DNA of 64,000 bases from Aestuariimicrobium kwangyangense DSM 21549 (GCF_000421525.1 NZ_ATXE01000002.1:186001-250000), one strand, 5' to 3'. Positions 53,475 through 62,305 are shown, numbered from the stretch's first letter. Made by a program: numbers and translations. Notes: generated from the letters alone by a model not told the origin.

Positions 53475-53927
53475 TCACACCGTGTCTCGGGGCCGCGCCG
53501 GATCGCGTCTGGATCTGGCGTCCCGAAGGAAAGGGTGGAGCCGGAACCCCCAGCTGGATCCGACCACTCCGGCAATTCCGCAGGTGAGCAAGACGATATT
53601 GGTGTTCAGTTCTCCGTTGCTGCCGTAGATGACTGAATACGGCAGGACGAATGAAACCACCATGATCTGCAGAATGATCGCAGCAGCATTCACGCGGGAG
53701 TGCGCCACAGATTTGAAAATGGGACCGCGCGTGCTGGTCGAACCAGTCAGCAGGGCAGCGGCGAAAGTCATGCCAAATCCAACAGGTTCTTGGAGCAGCT
53801 TGGCAGTGAACTGGCTGAGAGCGAACCACAGGACCAGGCCAAGGTTGAGGCCCCAGCCCGCGAGGCCTGGACCCCAGATCGCGATGGTCCGAGTCAATCT
53901 CCTGGAGCGCCACCGCTGATCGTTCAC
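53475..53927 (-). CDS. Small membrane protein, unrecognised
   Basis: 150 residues with four hydrophobic segments (about 18-37, 46-62, 80-99, 108-125) and basic ends. No named family is recognised. The GTG start has GAGGA at proper distance. It stands alone between two plus-strand genes, so it has its own promoter. Confidence 0.6.
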   Translation of the reverse strand: MNDQRWRSRRLTRTIAIWGPGLAGWGLNLGLVLWFALSQFTAKLLQEPVGFGMTFAAALLTGSTSTRGPIFKSVAHSRVNAAAIILQIMVVSFVLPYSVIYGSNGELNTNIVLLTCGIAGVVGSSWGFRLHPFLRDARSRRDPARPRDTV

Positions 53928-54258
53928 GTTGAGTCCTCATCCAAACCGCGAGCGTGTTCTATGGGCAACGCTGCAGCCCGGATCAACGGTACCAACCGCC
54001 GCTGGTTCATCGCGTTTGGGAGGCGACAACGACGGACCCTTGTCAACCGGCCGGGCGGCGCGATGATCGAGATTGCTGAAGCTCCTAGCCGGGCTGGTGA
54101 CAAGGCGACTGCCCTGACGTAACATCACAGGACCGCAGTGGCGGCCACGCAGGAGATCCACGAAGCCATCATCACGTGGGCAGTACTGGTGCAGATACCT
54201 GGGCGGAACCCACAATCGGAGTCCTCACAGTCCAAGCCAGATGAGGGGAGCCAGCCCC
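53928..54258. other. 331-nt stretch without a supported gene
   Basis: One 53-codon reading frame (53961-54122, plus strand, ATG to TAA) has GC-rich third positions but no ribosome site and no recognisable similarity. I do not call it a gene. Nothing else is visible. Confidence 0.4.
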
Positions 54259-54528
54259 ATGGCCCGACCGCAGCTTGTTGATCGTCCATGGTTCGTCGTC
54301 GTTACGTCGTCGCTGTTCTTGGTTGCCGGAGTCGCGGCCCTCGTGTTGGGGCTCATCGTGAGCCAGAACCTTTACGGTGTCGGCTGCAACGGGGTGGGCT
54401 GCGTTCGAATCATCGAGAAGCCCAACGTTGCCGTGATGCTGGGGTTCTTCCTCGTCGCGGCGGTGTGTCTCTCGACGGGTGGAAGGAACCTTTCCCGCCG
54501 TGCCCGCCGACGTGCTCCTGAAGCGTAG
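54259..54528 (+). CDS. Small membrane protein, unrecognised
   Basis: 89 residues: a helix at about 12-36, a short loop with two Cys (GVGCNGVGC), a second helix at about 50-68, and a basic Arg-rich end. No family is recognised. GAGGGGAG upstream supports the ATG at 54259; the ATG at 54241 would add six residues. Confidence 0.6.
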   Translation: MARPQLVDRPWFVVVTSSLFLVAGVAALVLGLIVSQNLYGVGCNGVGCVRIIEKPNVAVMLGFFLVAAVCLSTGGRNLSRRARRRAPEA

Positions 54529-54700
54529 GACCTTGCGTCCCACGTGGTCGTCGCGATATGACCAGTGGCCGAACCAACCCACGGATGAGGCGCTGCCGGG
54601 GGAGTCCCGACACCGGCCAACGAATCCGCGCGTCCGCCCGTTATCCTCCGATGGAATCGGGTGACGGGAGGTCGCCCAACGCCTTGTCTCGGAGGGAGGA

Positions 54701-55615
54701 GTGATCGTGTCCGGGTCTGTTGGGGAGGCGCACGCCGCGGCGTTTCGTGCTCTCGTTCCGGTTGGCAGCCGTATTGGCGGTGGTGGACTGGGAGATGCTT
54801 TCGCGACTGTCCTGGACATCAGTGCGCGCGAACAGCAGGTGTTGGTGACGTTCAGCTGGATGGCCTATCCACACCGTTTGGCTCACGCCCTCGGCCCTCA
54901 CAGTGAATACCGCGACGACGACGCTGTGGTCGCACACCCAGCCGAGTGGGCAGAAGACGCAGCCACGTGGCTGGACGAACAACTGGGGACGGGCCTCGTC
55001 TTCCGAGCCGCCCGGCAAGCCCGTGGTGATGCGCTCGAGCTGGTGGAGCCCGACTGGCCTTTCGATTCGCGGTTCTACGTCAGTAGCGTCGACTCGCTCA
55101 CGGGGAATGACGGCAATGGCTGGACGTCCCTGAATACGTTCGACGAGCAAGGCTTCGACACGGCGATGCTGCGGTCGCTGCGGGCCGACGGCAGCCTGAT
55201 CAGTTGGGAGCGGGCCTCCGTCGACGACCTGCACGGCTCTAGATGGGTGGGCCACGCAGGGGTGGCCGCGATTGATGCTGAGACCGCCGGACTCGTCTTC
55301 TGCCAGACCTTGTCCGGGGTCCCGGACACGGTCCTGCTGGAACTCTGCTTGGGGGCAGCTCACCAAGCATCGTGGCGCGGTGCGCGGCGAGTCGTGACAG
55401 ACCTTGAGGCCCCTGTGCTCGACGTCTTGGGCTTTCGCAGAACTGAGCATGGACGTGAACTCGACACCAGGTTTCTTGATGTCGACCATTCCGCGGCGGC
55501 GAGAGTCCTTGACGAGAGCCGAGACTGGTCTGGTGGATCCAGGGGGGAGGGCCGGTTCCGGAGACGATGGGGCCGCCCCACCACTGCCGTCACAGCGAGA
55601 CGACTACGCGGGTGA
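54701..55615 (+). CDS. Hypothetical protein, unrecognised
   Basis: 304 residues, soluble, without signal peptide or membrane segment. It has an even alpha/beta composition; QVLVTFSWMAYPHRL and WLDEQLGTGLVFRAARQAR are its most distinctive stretches, and the end is Arg/Gly-rich. No domain is recognised. GGAGGGAGGA lies immediately upstream; GTG at 54701 and GTG at 54707 are both plausible starts. Confidence 0.6.
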   Translation: MIVSGSVGEAHAAAFRALVPVGSRIGGGGLGDAFATVLDISAREQQVLVTFSWMAYPHRLAHALGPHSEYRDDDAVVAHPAEWAEDAATWLDEQLGTGLVFRAARQARGDALELVEPDWPFDSRFYVSSVDSLTGNDGNGWTSLNTFDEQGFDTAMLRSLRADGSLISWERASVDDLHGSRWVGHAGVAAIDAETAGLVFCQTLSGVPDTVLLELCLGAAHQASWRGARRVVTDLEAPVLDVLGFRRTEHGRELDTRFLDVDHSAAARVLDESRDWSGGSRGEGRFRRRWGRPTTAVTARRLRG

Positions 55616-55734
55616 TCCACGAGATGACGACGCCTGACTCTTACGCCAGCCTTGGACGCAACCTCGCACGCCGTTGCCGCCGCCCGTAGGCCGTTGGCGC
55701 CGGGGAGATCTGAGCTGGTTGGGCGCCCCAAGTC

Positions 55735-57195
55735 TCAGTGCTGCTCGTCCGCGAGGCGTGAGTCTGTGAGGGAGCGCGCCCCGAGGAAGCCGATGACGGC
55801 GACGACGACAGCCAGGACGGTGTAGGTGAGTCGTTCGCCGCGGAAGAAGGCGTCCACCAGGGCGCTGGGCCAGACACCGCCGGGCAGTGCCGTGGTCACG
55901 AGGGCCGCGATCAGGGTTCCGGTCAGGGCGGTGCCGAGCGAGGTGCCGACCTCCTGCGTGGTGTCGTTGAGCGCAGCACCGAGTGAGGTCTGGTCCTCGG
56001 GCACGGCCGCCATGAGAGCCACGGCGCACGTCGTCATGAGGGTGCGGAGACCCAGCGAGAAGATGAGCATCGCCGCCGCGATCGGTGGGTATCCGAAGCC
56101 GCTGCCGACGCCCCAGGCCAGGCCACCGAGGCCGATCACGAGGAGCCCGACCCCGATCAGACAGGCGACACGGTGGCCGAAGTGCTTGATCAAGTTCTCT
56201 GACACGGGGGTGCCCCCGATCATCGCGATGACCATGGGCAGGTTCGCGAGGCCGGCCTCCAAGGGGCTCCAGCCCAGGGCGTACTGGAAGTGCATGATCA
56301 GGCCGAACATGACGCCAGCCATGGCGGCCGAACTGGCGACCTGCGTCACGGCCGAACCGCGCACGGTCCCGGAGTCGAACAGCGACAGGTCGAGCATGGG
56401 CACTGGGGCGGTGCGTTCACGCCAGAGGAACCCCGCGACAGCACTGACAGCCCCCACCGCACAGGAGAGGGTGATCGTGTCGGTCCAGCCGTTGTCGACC
56501 CCCGAGGTGAGGGTGTACATGGCCAGACCCATGGCGACGACGGACAGGAATGCGCCGGGAAGGTCGAGCGGCGTCCGGGTGAGGCCGGAGGGGTCGTCGG
56601 CGGGGACACCGAGGCGGATCCCGATGGCGGCAATCAGCGCCAGGGGAGCGTTGACGACGAGGAGCCACTCCCAGCGCACATGCATCAAGGCGGTGCCGCC
56701 CAGCAGCGGTCCGAGGGTGAATCCGGACATGCCCACCACGATCATCACGGTGATCGCGCGCATCCGGACCTTCTCGTCGTCGAACAGGCGGAAGACAAGG
56801 GAGTTGGTGATGGGGGCCATGCACGCCGCGGCGATGCCCAGGGCCGCCCGCAGCACGATCAGGTGGCTGGCAGTGTCGACGAACACCACGAGCAGGCTGA
56901 TCAGGCCGAAGCCGGCGAGGCCGATATTGAGCACACGGCGGCGGCCGAAGCGGTCGGCGACTGAGCCAACCGTCAGCAGGAGACCTCCGAATGTCAGGGA
57001 GTAGGCGCCGGTGACCCATTGGAGGGTGGTGGTTCCGGCGCTGAGGTCGCGTCCGATCGTCGGAAGCGCGATCGTCAGCAGGGTGTTGTCGACCATCTCC
57101 ACGAAGAACGCCAGGCACAGCGCGGTCATCGGAATCCACGCGGCACGGAGTGTTAGGTAGGTGCGCCGGGGGGCAGGAGCGGTCAGGGTCGTCAT
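55735..57195 (-). CDS. MFS multidrug transporter, DHA2 (14-helix) type
   Basis: 486 residues, about 14 helices. Signature elements: FFVEMVDNTLLTIALPTIG (helix 1), ADRFGRRRVLNIG (loop 2-3) and FTLGPLLGGTALMHVRWEW (helix 5, motif C region). DHA2 pumps export lipophilic cations or antibiotics by proton antiport. GGAAGG precedes the ATG. It is divergent from a TetR regulator gene, with three operator copies between them. Confidence 0.93.
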   Translation of the reverse strand: MTTLTAPAPRRTYLTLRAAWIPMTALCLAFFVEMVDNTLLTIALPTIGRDLSAGTTTLQWVTGAYSLTFGGLLLTVGSVADRFGRRRVLNIGLAGFGLISLLVVFVDTASHLIVLRAALGIAAACMAPITNSLVFRLFDDEKVRMRAITVMIVVGMSGFTLGPLLGGTALMHVRWEWLLVVNAPLALIAAIGIRLGVPADDPSGLTRTPLDLPGAFLSVVAMGLAMYTLTSGVDNGWTDTITLSCAVGAVSAVAGFLWRERTAPVPMLDLSLFDSGTVRGSAVTQVASSAAMAGVMFGLIMHFQYALGWSPLEAGLANLPMVIAMIGGTPVSENLIKHFGHRVACLIGVGLLVIGLGGLAWGVGSGFGYPPIAAAMLIFSLGLRTLMTTCAVALMAAVPEDQTSLGAALNDTTQEVGTSLGTALTGTLIAALVTTALPGGVWPSALVDAFFRGERLTYTVLAVVVAVIGFLGARSLTDSRLADEQH

Positions 57196-57213
57196 GGGCA
57201 GGCCTTCCAGATG

Positions 57214-57263
57214 GAACCGCGTTCGTTGATAGAACATCGTTCTATCAATCTAGAACGCAGTTC
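57214..57263. promoter_or_regulatory. Three GAAC-N3-GTTC operators between MFS and TetR genes
   Basis: GAAC-N3-GTTC occurs at 57214-57224, 57232-57242 and 57253-57263. The middle copy is the core of a perfect 10-bp-arm palindrome, TTGATAGAAC-ATC-GTTCTATCAA (57226-57248); the third is flanked by near-matching arms. Centres are 18 and 21 nt apart, about two helical turns. They cover the promoter space of both divergent genes, so the TetR protein probably represses both. Confidence 0.8.
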
Positions 57264-57265
57264 GA

Positions 57266-57271
57266 TAGAGT
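57266..57271 (+). promoter_or_regulatory. -10 element of the leaderless TetR transcript (TAGAGT)
   Basis: TAGAGT lies 6 nt before the ATG at 57278 and just after the third operator copy. Confidence 0.55.
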
Positions 57272-57277
57272 GCAACC

Positions 57278-58033
57278 ATGCTGGACGACGACGCGAGCAC
57301 AGCGTCACCCGAAGCCTCACCGCAGAAGTCCCCTCGACGCGGCGGTGGCCGCGCGTCAGCTGGCCGCACGCGCGGTTCTCACTCGCTCGAGGCGGTCGTG
57401 TCAGAGGCGGTCGCGCTGCTGGACGAGGCCGGCGAGCCGGGTCTGACCTTCCGCGCGCTGGCGAGCCGGCTGGGCACGGGGGTTGGCAGCATCTACTGGT
57501 ACGTCTCGAGCAAGGACGAGTTGCTGGGGCGGGCGGCGGACAGCGTGCTCGGTGGCGTCCTGGAACGGACTGCGCACCTCGGCGAGGGGGAGGAACCGAT
57601 CGCTGAACTGCGCGAGCTGGCTGTCGCCTTCTACGAGGCGACGGTGAATCGCCCCTGGCTCGGCGCCTACTTCTTGAGGGACACCGGCACGCAGGTCAAC
57701 GGCCTGGCGCTGTACGACAGGATGGGCAGGGAGGTCATGCAGCTGCACCTGACCCCACGCCAGCAGTTCGACGCCGTGTCAGCGATTCTGGCCTACGTCG
57801 TCGGTGTCGCAGCCGACCGCGGCCAGGACCCGCCGCCCGAGGTGCGGGACGGCCGGGTGGACAGGGACGCGTACGTTGCCACCTTCCGGAACGAGATCCG
57901 CTCGATGGACCCGAACGACTTCCCCTTCCTGCACCACATCGCGGACGAGTTCGCGGCCCACGACGATGGCGAGCAGTTCCGCGCCGGTCTGGATCTGCTG
58001 CTCGGCGGCCTGCGTCAGCAGGCAGGCTCCTAG
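57278..58033 (+). CDS. TetR family regulator of the divergent MFS pump
   Basis: 251 residues. After a ~35-residue basic, flexible start comes the helix-turn-helix LTFRALASRLGTGVGSIYWY (about residues 58-77) and SSKDELLGRAADSVL. The C-terminal domain is of the tetracycline-repressor type. Divergence from the pump gene and the shared operators indicate local repression relieved by the pump's substrate. The 3' end shares CTAG with the convergent gene. Confidence 0.92.
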   Translation: MLDDDASTASPEASPQKSPRRGGGRASAGRTRGSHSLEAVVSEAVALLDEAGEPGLTFRALASRLGTGVGSIYWYVSSKDELLGRAADSVLGGVLERTAHLGEGEEPIAELRELAVAFYEATVNRPWLGAYFLRDTGTQVNGLALYDRMGREVMQLHLTPRQQFDAVSAILAYVVGVAADRGQDPPPEVRDGRVDRDAYVATFRNEIRSMDPNDFPFLHHIADEFAAHDDGEQFRAGLDLLLGGLRQQAGS

Positions 58034-58701
58034 GGTCTCGTCTGCCGAGGGTGACTCCGACGGGCCCCACCCCAAACAAGGGGATTCCCCTCGGTCGTAC
58101 TCACGGTGAAGGTCGGCCCGGTCTCTACGACTTGGATCGTGACCGGTACCCCCATCAACCTCTCGGCCTGTTCCCGGGATCCGGGCCATCCGGACATCAC
58201 GTCAAGGGTTACCCCATTGATCCCGGGGTTGAAGTCGATTGCTGCAATCATCTCGGCCCACCCCCGCGGGGCTTGTGAGATCCACCTCGATGCCTCGCTC
58301 AGCCTGGTGACCTCCTGCTCGCTGAGAGGGACCACAACAACCGTCATCTCGTACCCGCTCGCAGCGATCGCTCGTGCGAGGGCTGGGTCCTTGTCCGCCC
58401 CAGGGCGCGCAACGAACAGGCGCAGAGGGCCCTCTTCAGGCACGCTGGTCCCCGCTTGCTGCTCCGGGGGGATCACGTCAAGCACTTTGAGGACGGCCGC
58501 GGCGCGGATGTTCTCCGGTGGGGGAGGATCGTTCTGCTCAGGCTGGCCTCGGTTCGCCCCCGCCTTCTTCATCTGCTCGGCCGCGTCTGGGCTCGGGACC
58601 GTGGGATCGGCTGTAGCGGGTAGCGACAGTGTTCCCGCGACGGTGAGGGAGACCACAAGGAGCGTCGCTCCCATCAAGTGAGCACGGGTCCGTGACTTCA
58701 T
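58030..58701 (-). CDS. Secreted protein, second member of the local family
   Basis: 223 residues. A Sec signal peptide (about 1-33, cleavage near PATADP). A Pro/Gln-rich stretch (38-65) precedes an alpha/beta domain. MTVVVVPLSEQEVTRL, INGVTLDVMSG and SREQAERLMGVPVTIQVVE correspond in order to segments of the protein at 52721-53359. Function unknown. An upstream in-frame start is possible; the ATG at 58701 gives the proper signal peptide. The ribosome site is weak. Confidence 0.65.
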   Translation of the reverse strand: MKSRTRAHLMGATLLVVSLTVAGTLSLPATADPTVPSPDAAEQMKKAGANRGQPEQNDPPPPENIRAAAVLKVLDVIPPEQQAGTSVPEEGPLRLFVARPGADKDPALARAIAASGYEMTVVVVPLSEQEVTRLSEASRWISQAPRGWAEMIAAIDFNPGINGVTLDVMSGWPGSREQAERLMGVPVTIQVVETGPTFTVSTTEGNPLVWGGARRSHPRQTRP

Positions 58702-58833
58702 ACGGCAACGGTCCGCCCCACACCACCACTTGGTCAAGGGCAGCCGCATGCCCGGGGTCTCTCGACGTCTCCGAGCGGGGCGTATGCACTTCCCGGGGTA
58801 TTCGGAGTGTTGCGCGAACTTGCATGCCCGATC

Positions 58834-59184
58834 TCAGCCCGGCGGCTCACATTTGCTGCGCAACTCATAGTCGGGGATGTCGAAGTCGAAGAAGTCACTG
58901 TCCGTCGATTTGCGCAGTAGGACATACCCGTCACGAGACTTCTCATAGGTAAAAATGGTATTTCTGTCCCCGCTCTGAACGTTCGCCATGAGGCACGGAC
59001 CCAGATCTGAAAACATCACCACTTCAGCATCGGTCTCGGTTGTGGAGGGATACATCTTTTGGTATACATCAAGGGCACCCGCCCGTTGCTCCGAGGTGCC
59101 AAGGCCCAAGCCACAACTTCCACAGAGGAAGAGAGCGATGACGGCGAACATAGTGGAGCGGGGAAGTCTCTTTCCAGATTGCAC
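58834..59184 (-). CDS. Small exported protein, possible lipoprotein
   Basis: 116 residues from the GTG at 59184. A basic start (KRLPR), a hydrophobic stretch FAVIALFLCGSCGLGLG with two Cys that may serve as a weak lipobox, then a soluble region with ETDAEVVMFSDLGPCLMANV. No family is recognised. The gene is more A/T-rich than most of the window. The ATG at 59151 is an alternative start but would shorten the signal region. Confidence 0.5.
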   Translation of the reverse strand: MQSGKRLPRSTMFAVIALFLCGSCGLGLGTSEQRAGALDVYQKMYPSTTETDAEVVMFSDLGPCLMANVQSGDRNTIFTYEKSRDGYVLLRKSTDSDFFDFDIPDYELRSKCEPPG

Positions 59185-59409
59185 AATTACCCCGAAATGT
59201 CGGTGAACGTTGGGTACTGTCTGTCCTAGTAGGTCGGGGTCAACGCTTGGAGCTTGTCGCTTCGATGCCAAGTCAGGCGACAGCATCCCTACGTCGCCGG
59301 ATCCCGACATCGTTTGCACTGGTGCCTGGCCGCAGTCTGAGCGGCCATCAGGCACGGGAATATCGCTGACCGAGCGGTACGCGGAACTCCTCTCTGGCGA
59401 TCACGTCAG

Positions 59410-59856
59410 CTAGGATGCCTGAGTCCAGAGCCCCACCGTGGGGCCGTACTCGTGGGATACCTCGACGACGAATTTCTGATCGGGAAACTGGAATTGCGCA
59501 TGCAGCAGCCAACTTCGGGCCATCCTTCTGGCGACGGATTCCACGGCATGCTCCTCGACTTCACCCACTGGCTCAAAGATGTCCCAGAGGTGTACGTGGT
59601 TGATCACTCCCTCCACCGCGGGCACGTTGCCAGCCTCCTGTGCCCACCACTGTTCGAAGTTGTCGCTGCTATACCGTGACTTCAGTATCACGCATCCGCG
59701 CACCCGTGTGAAGTCAGGGGACAACAACTCAGCGAAGAGGGCAGCTGTCGACACATCTAGATGGGTGGCCAGGTAAGCCGCTGCATCCGGTGGCTGGCTG
59801 AATTGAGAGCTCCAAGATCGAATGGCGGGCAGATCTTCGGGATCGAAAACAGTCAA
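59410..59856 (-). CDS. Hypothetical protein, unrecognised
   Basis: 148 residues from a TTG at 59856 (GAGGAG upstream), or 169 from a GTG at 59919 without a ribosome site. It is soluble, with Trp-rich stretches (FEQWWAQEAG, NHVHLWDIF) and no signal peptide. The size and lack of conservation would fit an immunity-type or phage-derived protein, but nothing proves that. Confidence 0.45.
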   Translation of the reverse strand: MTVFDPEDLPAIRSWSSQFSQPPDAAAYLATHLDVSTAALFAELLSPDFTRVRGCVILKSRYSSDNFEQWWAQEAGNVPAVEGVINHVHLWDIFEPVGEVEEHAVESVARRMARSWLLHAQFQFPDQKFVVEVSHEYGPTVGLWTQAS

Positions 59857-59861
59857 GGGTC

Positions 59862-60020
59862 CAACAGCTCCTCGGGGTCGCCGGTCACACCGTCGGTCTT
59901 GGTCGTGCGAAAGCCTCACCGTTCGGGATGATTGATGCGGGTCTCGAACTCAACGACGTCGTGCTCGTGTCATCGTGGTCGGCCCTCGTCTTCGGGGGGG
60001 TTCGACACGCAAAACTCTAG
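59862..60020 (+). pseudogene. Possible 3' remnant of a gene
   Basis: An open frame on the plus strand (open from 59802, TAG at 60020) has strongly GC-biased third positions over its last 53 codons, with residues such as GMIDAGLELNDVVLVSSW. It lacks a convincing start, so it looks like the end of a gene whose front was lost. The following 310 nt up to the ABC gene hold only short unsupported frames. Confidence 0.3.
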
Positions 60021-60331
60021 CGCGGGCGACCTGCAGGGCGAGCGCATGCCTCGACGCAGACCGACGCGTCCTGTTCCAGGTCCCTCGCCGCTGCTGGCTG
60101 TCCGATGGGTGGGCCCGAGGACACACCGCTATGCACCTCGCTGGCATCACGAGTTCGACAGGGGAGCCCGCAGCCTACGATGTGGTCGACGGCCCAAGTG
60201 GGCGAACTGGATTCGTTGACCGAGTCTGAGGGCATGGCTGCTTGAGCAGCTAATCGACTCGTCCGTACTTGATCAAAGCTCGATGCGGGCATGGGCGCCG
60301 ACCTACATAAGCGCCTCCAGCACAGCATGGT

Positions 60332-62083
60332 CTATCGATCAACTGCTGACTCTGGTTGATCCTCGACTTGGCTTCGGAAGAGCTCCGTGAATCGTCCTCC
60401 GCGTGCCACGAGCTCGTCGAAGGTCCCCTCTTCGGCGATAGTGCCGCTGTCCATGAAGTAGATCTTGTCCATGTTACGAAGGGTCCAGGCTCGATGGGAC
60501 ACCACGATTGTGATTCGCTGGCTGCGGTCACGGAGGAGACTGTCGAATATGCGCACTTCGGTTGCGGCGTCGATGGCGGAGGTGGGCTCGTCAAGGATCC
60601 AGATGGGCGCGTTGCGCACGAAGACGCGCGCGAGAGCTATCCTTTGCCACTGTCCTCCGGAGAGGCCTGTCCCGTTGGGCCACTGTTCGCCGAGCTGTGT
60701 ATCCGTGCCATCTGGCAGATCCAAGAACCGGTGAAGAATGTGAGCCTGGTTCATGGCTGCGTCCACTTCCTGCGACGAGGGCTCATCGCTTCTCCCCAGT
60801 CCAACACAGGCTCTTGCCGTGAATTCGTAGCGTTGATACTCCTGTTGGAGGACTCCAAAGAATGCCAAGCGCTCGTGTTCCTCGAGGGAAGCAGCGTCGA
60901 TACCGTCGATTGCGACTGAACCGCCACTGGGCTGAAGATGTCCAAGGAGGCAATTGACCAGTGTCGTCTTGCCGGCCCCGTTCGCACCCACAATTGCCAC
61001 GATCTGTCCCCTTGTGAGGCTCAGTGTGGCGTCACACAGTGCGGGTTCCGACGCTTCGGGGTAGGTGTAGGAGAGTGATGTGACGTTCATGGAGCGTGCG
61101 GTTGTAGTCGCCATCTGGGTCGATGGGTGTGCTTTCAGATTCAGTACAGACTGCAGGCGATTCACCTTCAGGGCTGTCTCGCTGAGTTCAGCTGTTGAGA
61201 ACCCTGCGGAACGCACAGCGCTGATCCCTGCGAGGGCGGCCATGGCTCCCGCCGCGTCTCCCGTGGTCGCGCCCTGGAGCCACATGACGCCGAGCGCAGC
61301 GGCCACGAGAATCCCGGTGCTGGCCCCCGCCCAGAGTTGCCCCGTGGCGAGTGGGGCGAGCAGTGCGCGTTCGTGCCGCGCGACTGCCCAATACTGACGA
61401 CTTGCCCAAGCTGCAACGCGTCCGCCGGTGCCGAAGCTGTTGAGGTCTGAGGCGCTTCGTGGGTGCGTGATGAGAGCCTCTAGGTAGGTCGCCCGCCTTG
61501 AGATTGCGGCTAGGTCAGGATCCATCTTGTCTTGCACCCTGTTGAGGGATGTGGCTGCTATGTAGCCAGGGACGGCCGCTGTCAGTACGAGGAGGCCAGT
61601 GAAGATATTGAATGTGAAGACCGCGAGGCAGATTGACACCGCACTGATGAGCCCTTGAAGTGCAAGAAGTACGTGTTGATAGGCGAAGCCGGACTGCATG
61701 GGGATCGAGTCTCGAGCCGATTGGATCCGATCAACCAGGTCAGTTCTGCGCAGCTGAGATGGCGCCAGGGTGGCGACCGTATGGGCAAGTTCGCTTCTGA
61801 GGGTCGCTCTCGATCGGCTAACGATCTGGTAACCCATTCCAGTGAGGAGCTGACTCAGTGGCTCACTGATGGCCATCACCATCGCGATCATCAGAGTAGG
61901 GGTGAGGAGTCCTGTCCCAGCCGAAAGTGCCGAGACGAGCCGTGCGATGAGTAGGATTTGTATCCCCGGCAAAATGCTGGATGCCGCAAGCACGATGATG
62001 CTGAGCAATGTCAGCCTGGGTGCGCACCGCCAAGCTGTAGCTAGTGCGAAGCGCGTGGTCACCAGCGGACGTGGAACTTTCAC
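60332..62083 (-). CDS. ABC exporter, fused permease and ATPase
   Basis: 583 residues. A type IV (ABCB-like) membrane domain with six helices (about 20-300) is fused to an ATPase with Walker A GANGAGKTT (366-374), signature LSGGQ (474-478) and Walker B LDEPTSAID (497-505). No N-terminal peptidase domain is present. Such half-transporters act as homodimers and export lipids, drugs or small peptides. It starts with GTG at 62083, 6 nt after a TACCCT -10, so it has its own leaderless promoter. No partner half-transporter is adjacent. Small genes lie upstream on the same strand. Confidence 0.9.
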   Translation of the reverse strand: MKVPRPLVTTRFALATAWRCAPRLTLLSIIVLAASSILPGIQILLIARLVSALSAGTGLLTPTLMIAMVMAISEPLSQLLTGMGYQIVSRSRATLRSELAHTVATLAPSQLRRTDLVDRIQSARDSIPMQSGFAYQHVLLALQGLISAVSICLAVFTFNIFTGLLVLTAAVPGYIAATSLNRVQDKMDPDLAAISRRATYLEALITHPRSASDLNSFGTGGRVAAWASRQYWAVARHERALLAPLATGQLWAGASTGILVAAALGVMWLQGATTGDAAGAMAALAGISAVRSAGFSTAELSETALKVNRLQSVLNLKAHPSTQMATTTARSMNVTSLSYTYPEASEPALCDATLSLTRGQIVAIVGANGAGKTTLVNCLLGHLQPSGGSVAIDGIDAASLEEHERLAFFGVLQQEYQRYEFTARACVGLGRSDEPSSQEVDAAMNQAHILHRFLDLPDGTDTQLGEQWPNGTGLSGGQWQRIALARVFVRNAPIWILDEPTSAIDAATEVRIFDSLLRDRSQRITIVVSHRAWTLRNMDKIYFMDSGTIAEEGTFDELVARGGRFTELFRSQVEDQPESAVDR

Positions 62084-62089
62084 CCGTGC

Positions 62090-62095
62090 AGGGTA
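62090..62095 (-). promoter_or_regulatory. -10 element of the leaderless ABC exporter transcript (TACCCT)
   Basis: TACCCT on the minus strand, 6 nt (GCACGG), then the GTG at 62083. Confidence 0.55.
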
Positions 62096-62258
62096 GCTTC
62101 ACAACGGCTCGCGAGCCACAAGGTTGCGCAGCGAGCGGCTACTCCTGCACTGGGGTACTCGACTGCGAGTCAGTTGGTCAGCGTTTCTGAGGGCAGGGAT
62201 GCGGACGTGCGCGGGGTTCGGAGGGAGACACCCAACAGGTGCTCCGTGTGCGCGAGCT

Positions 62259-62269
62259 GACATAATGTC
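62259..62269 (+). promoter_or_regulatory. Palindrome over a CATAAT -10
   Basis: GACAT-A-ATGTC is a perfect 5-bp-arm palindrome. CATAAT inside it (62261-62266) matches five of six -10 consensus bases. It lies 20 nt before an AGGAGG ribosome site (62289-62294) that serves the small frame at 62306. Confidence 0.4.
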
Positions 62270-62305
62270 GCTTATCGGACATAGCCATAGGAGGTATGAG
62301 TACTG

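Noticed and set aside
53937-54215. Minus-strand frame of 92 codons
   Set aside because: No ribosome site, mixed codon use and no similarity; the region is kept as non-genic.
60050-60229. Arg-rich plus-strand frame before the ABC gene
   Set aside because: It is rich in rare residue combinations and lacks a start signal; another frame over the same bases is equally open, so neither is supported.
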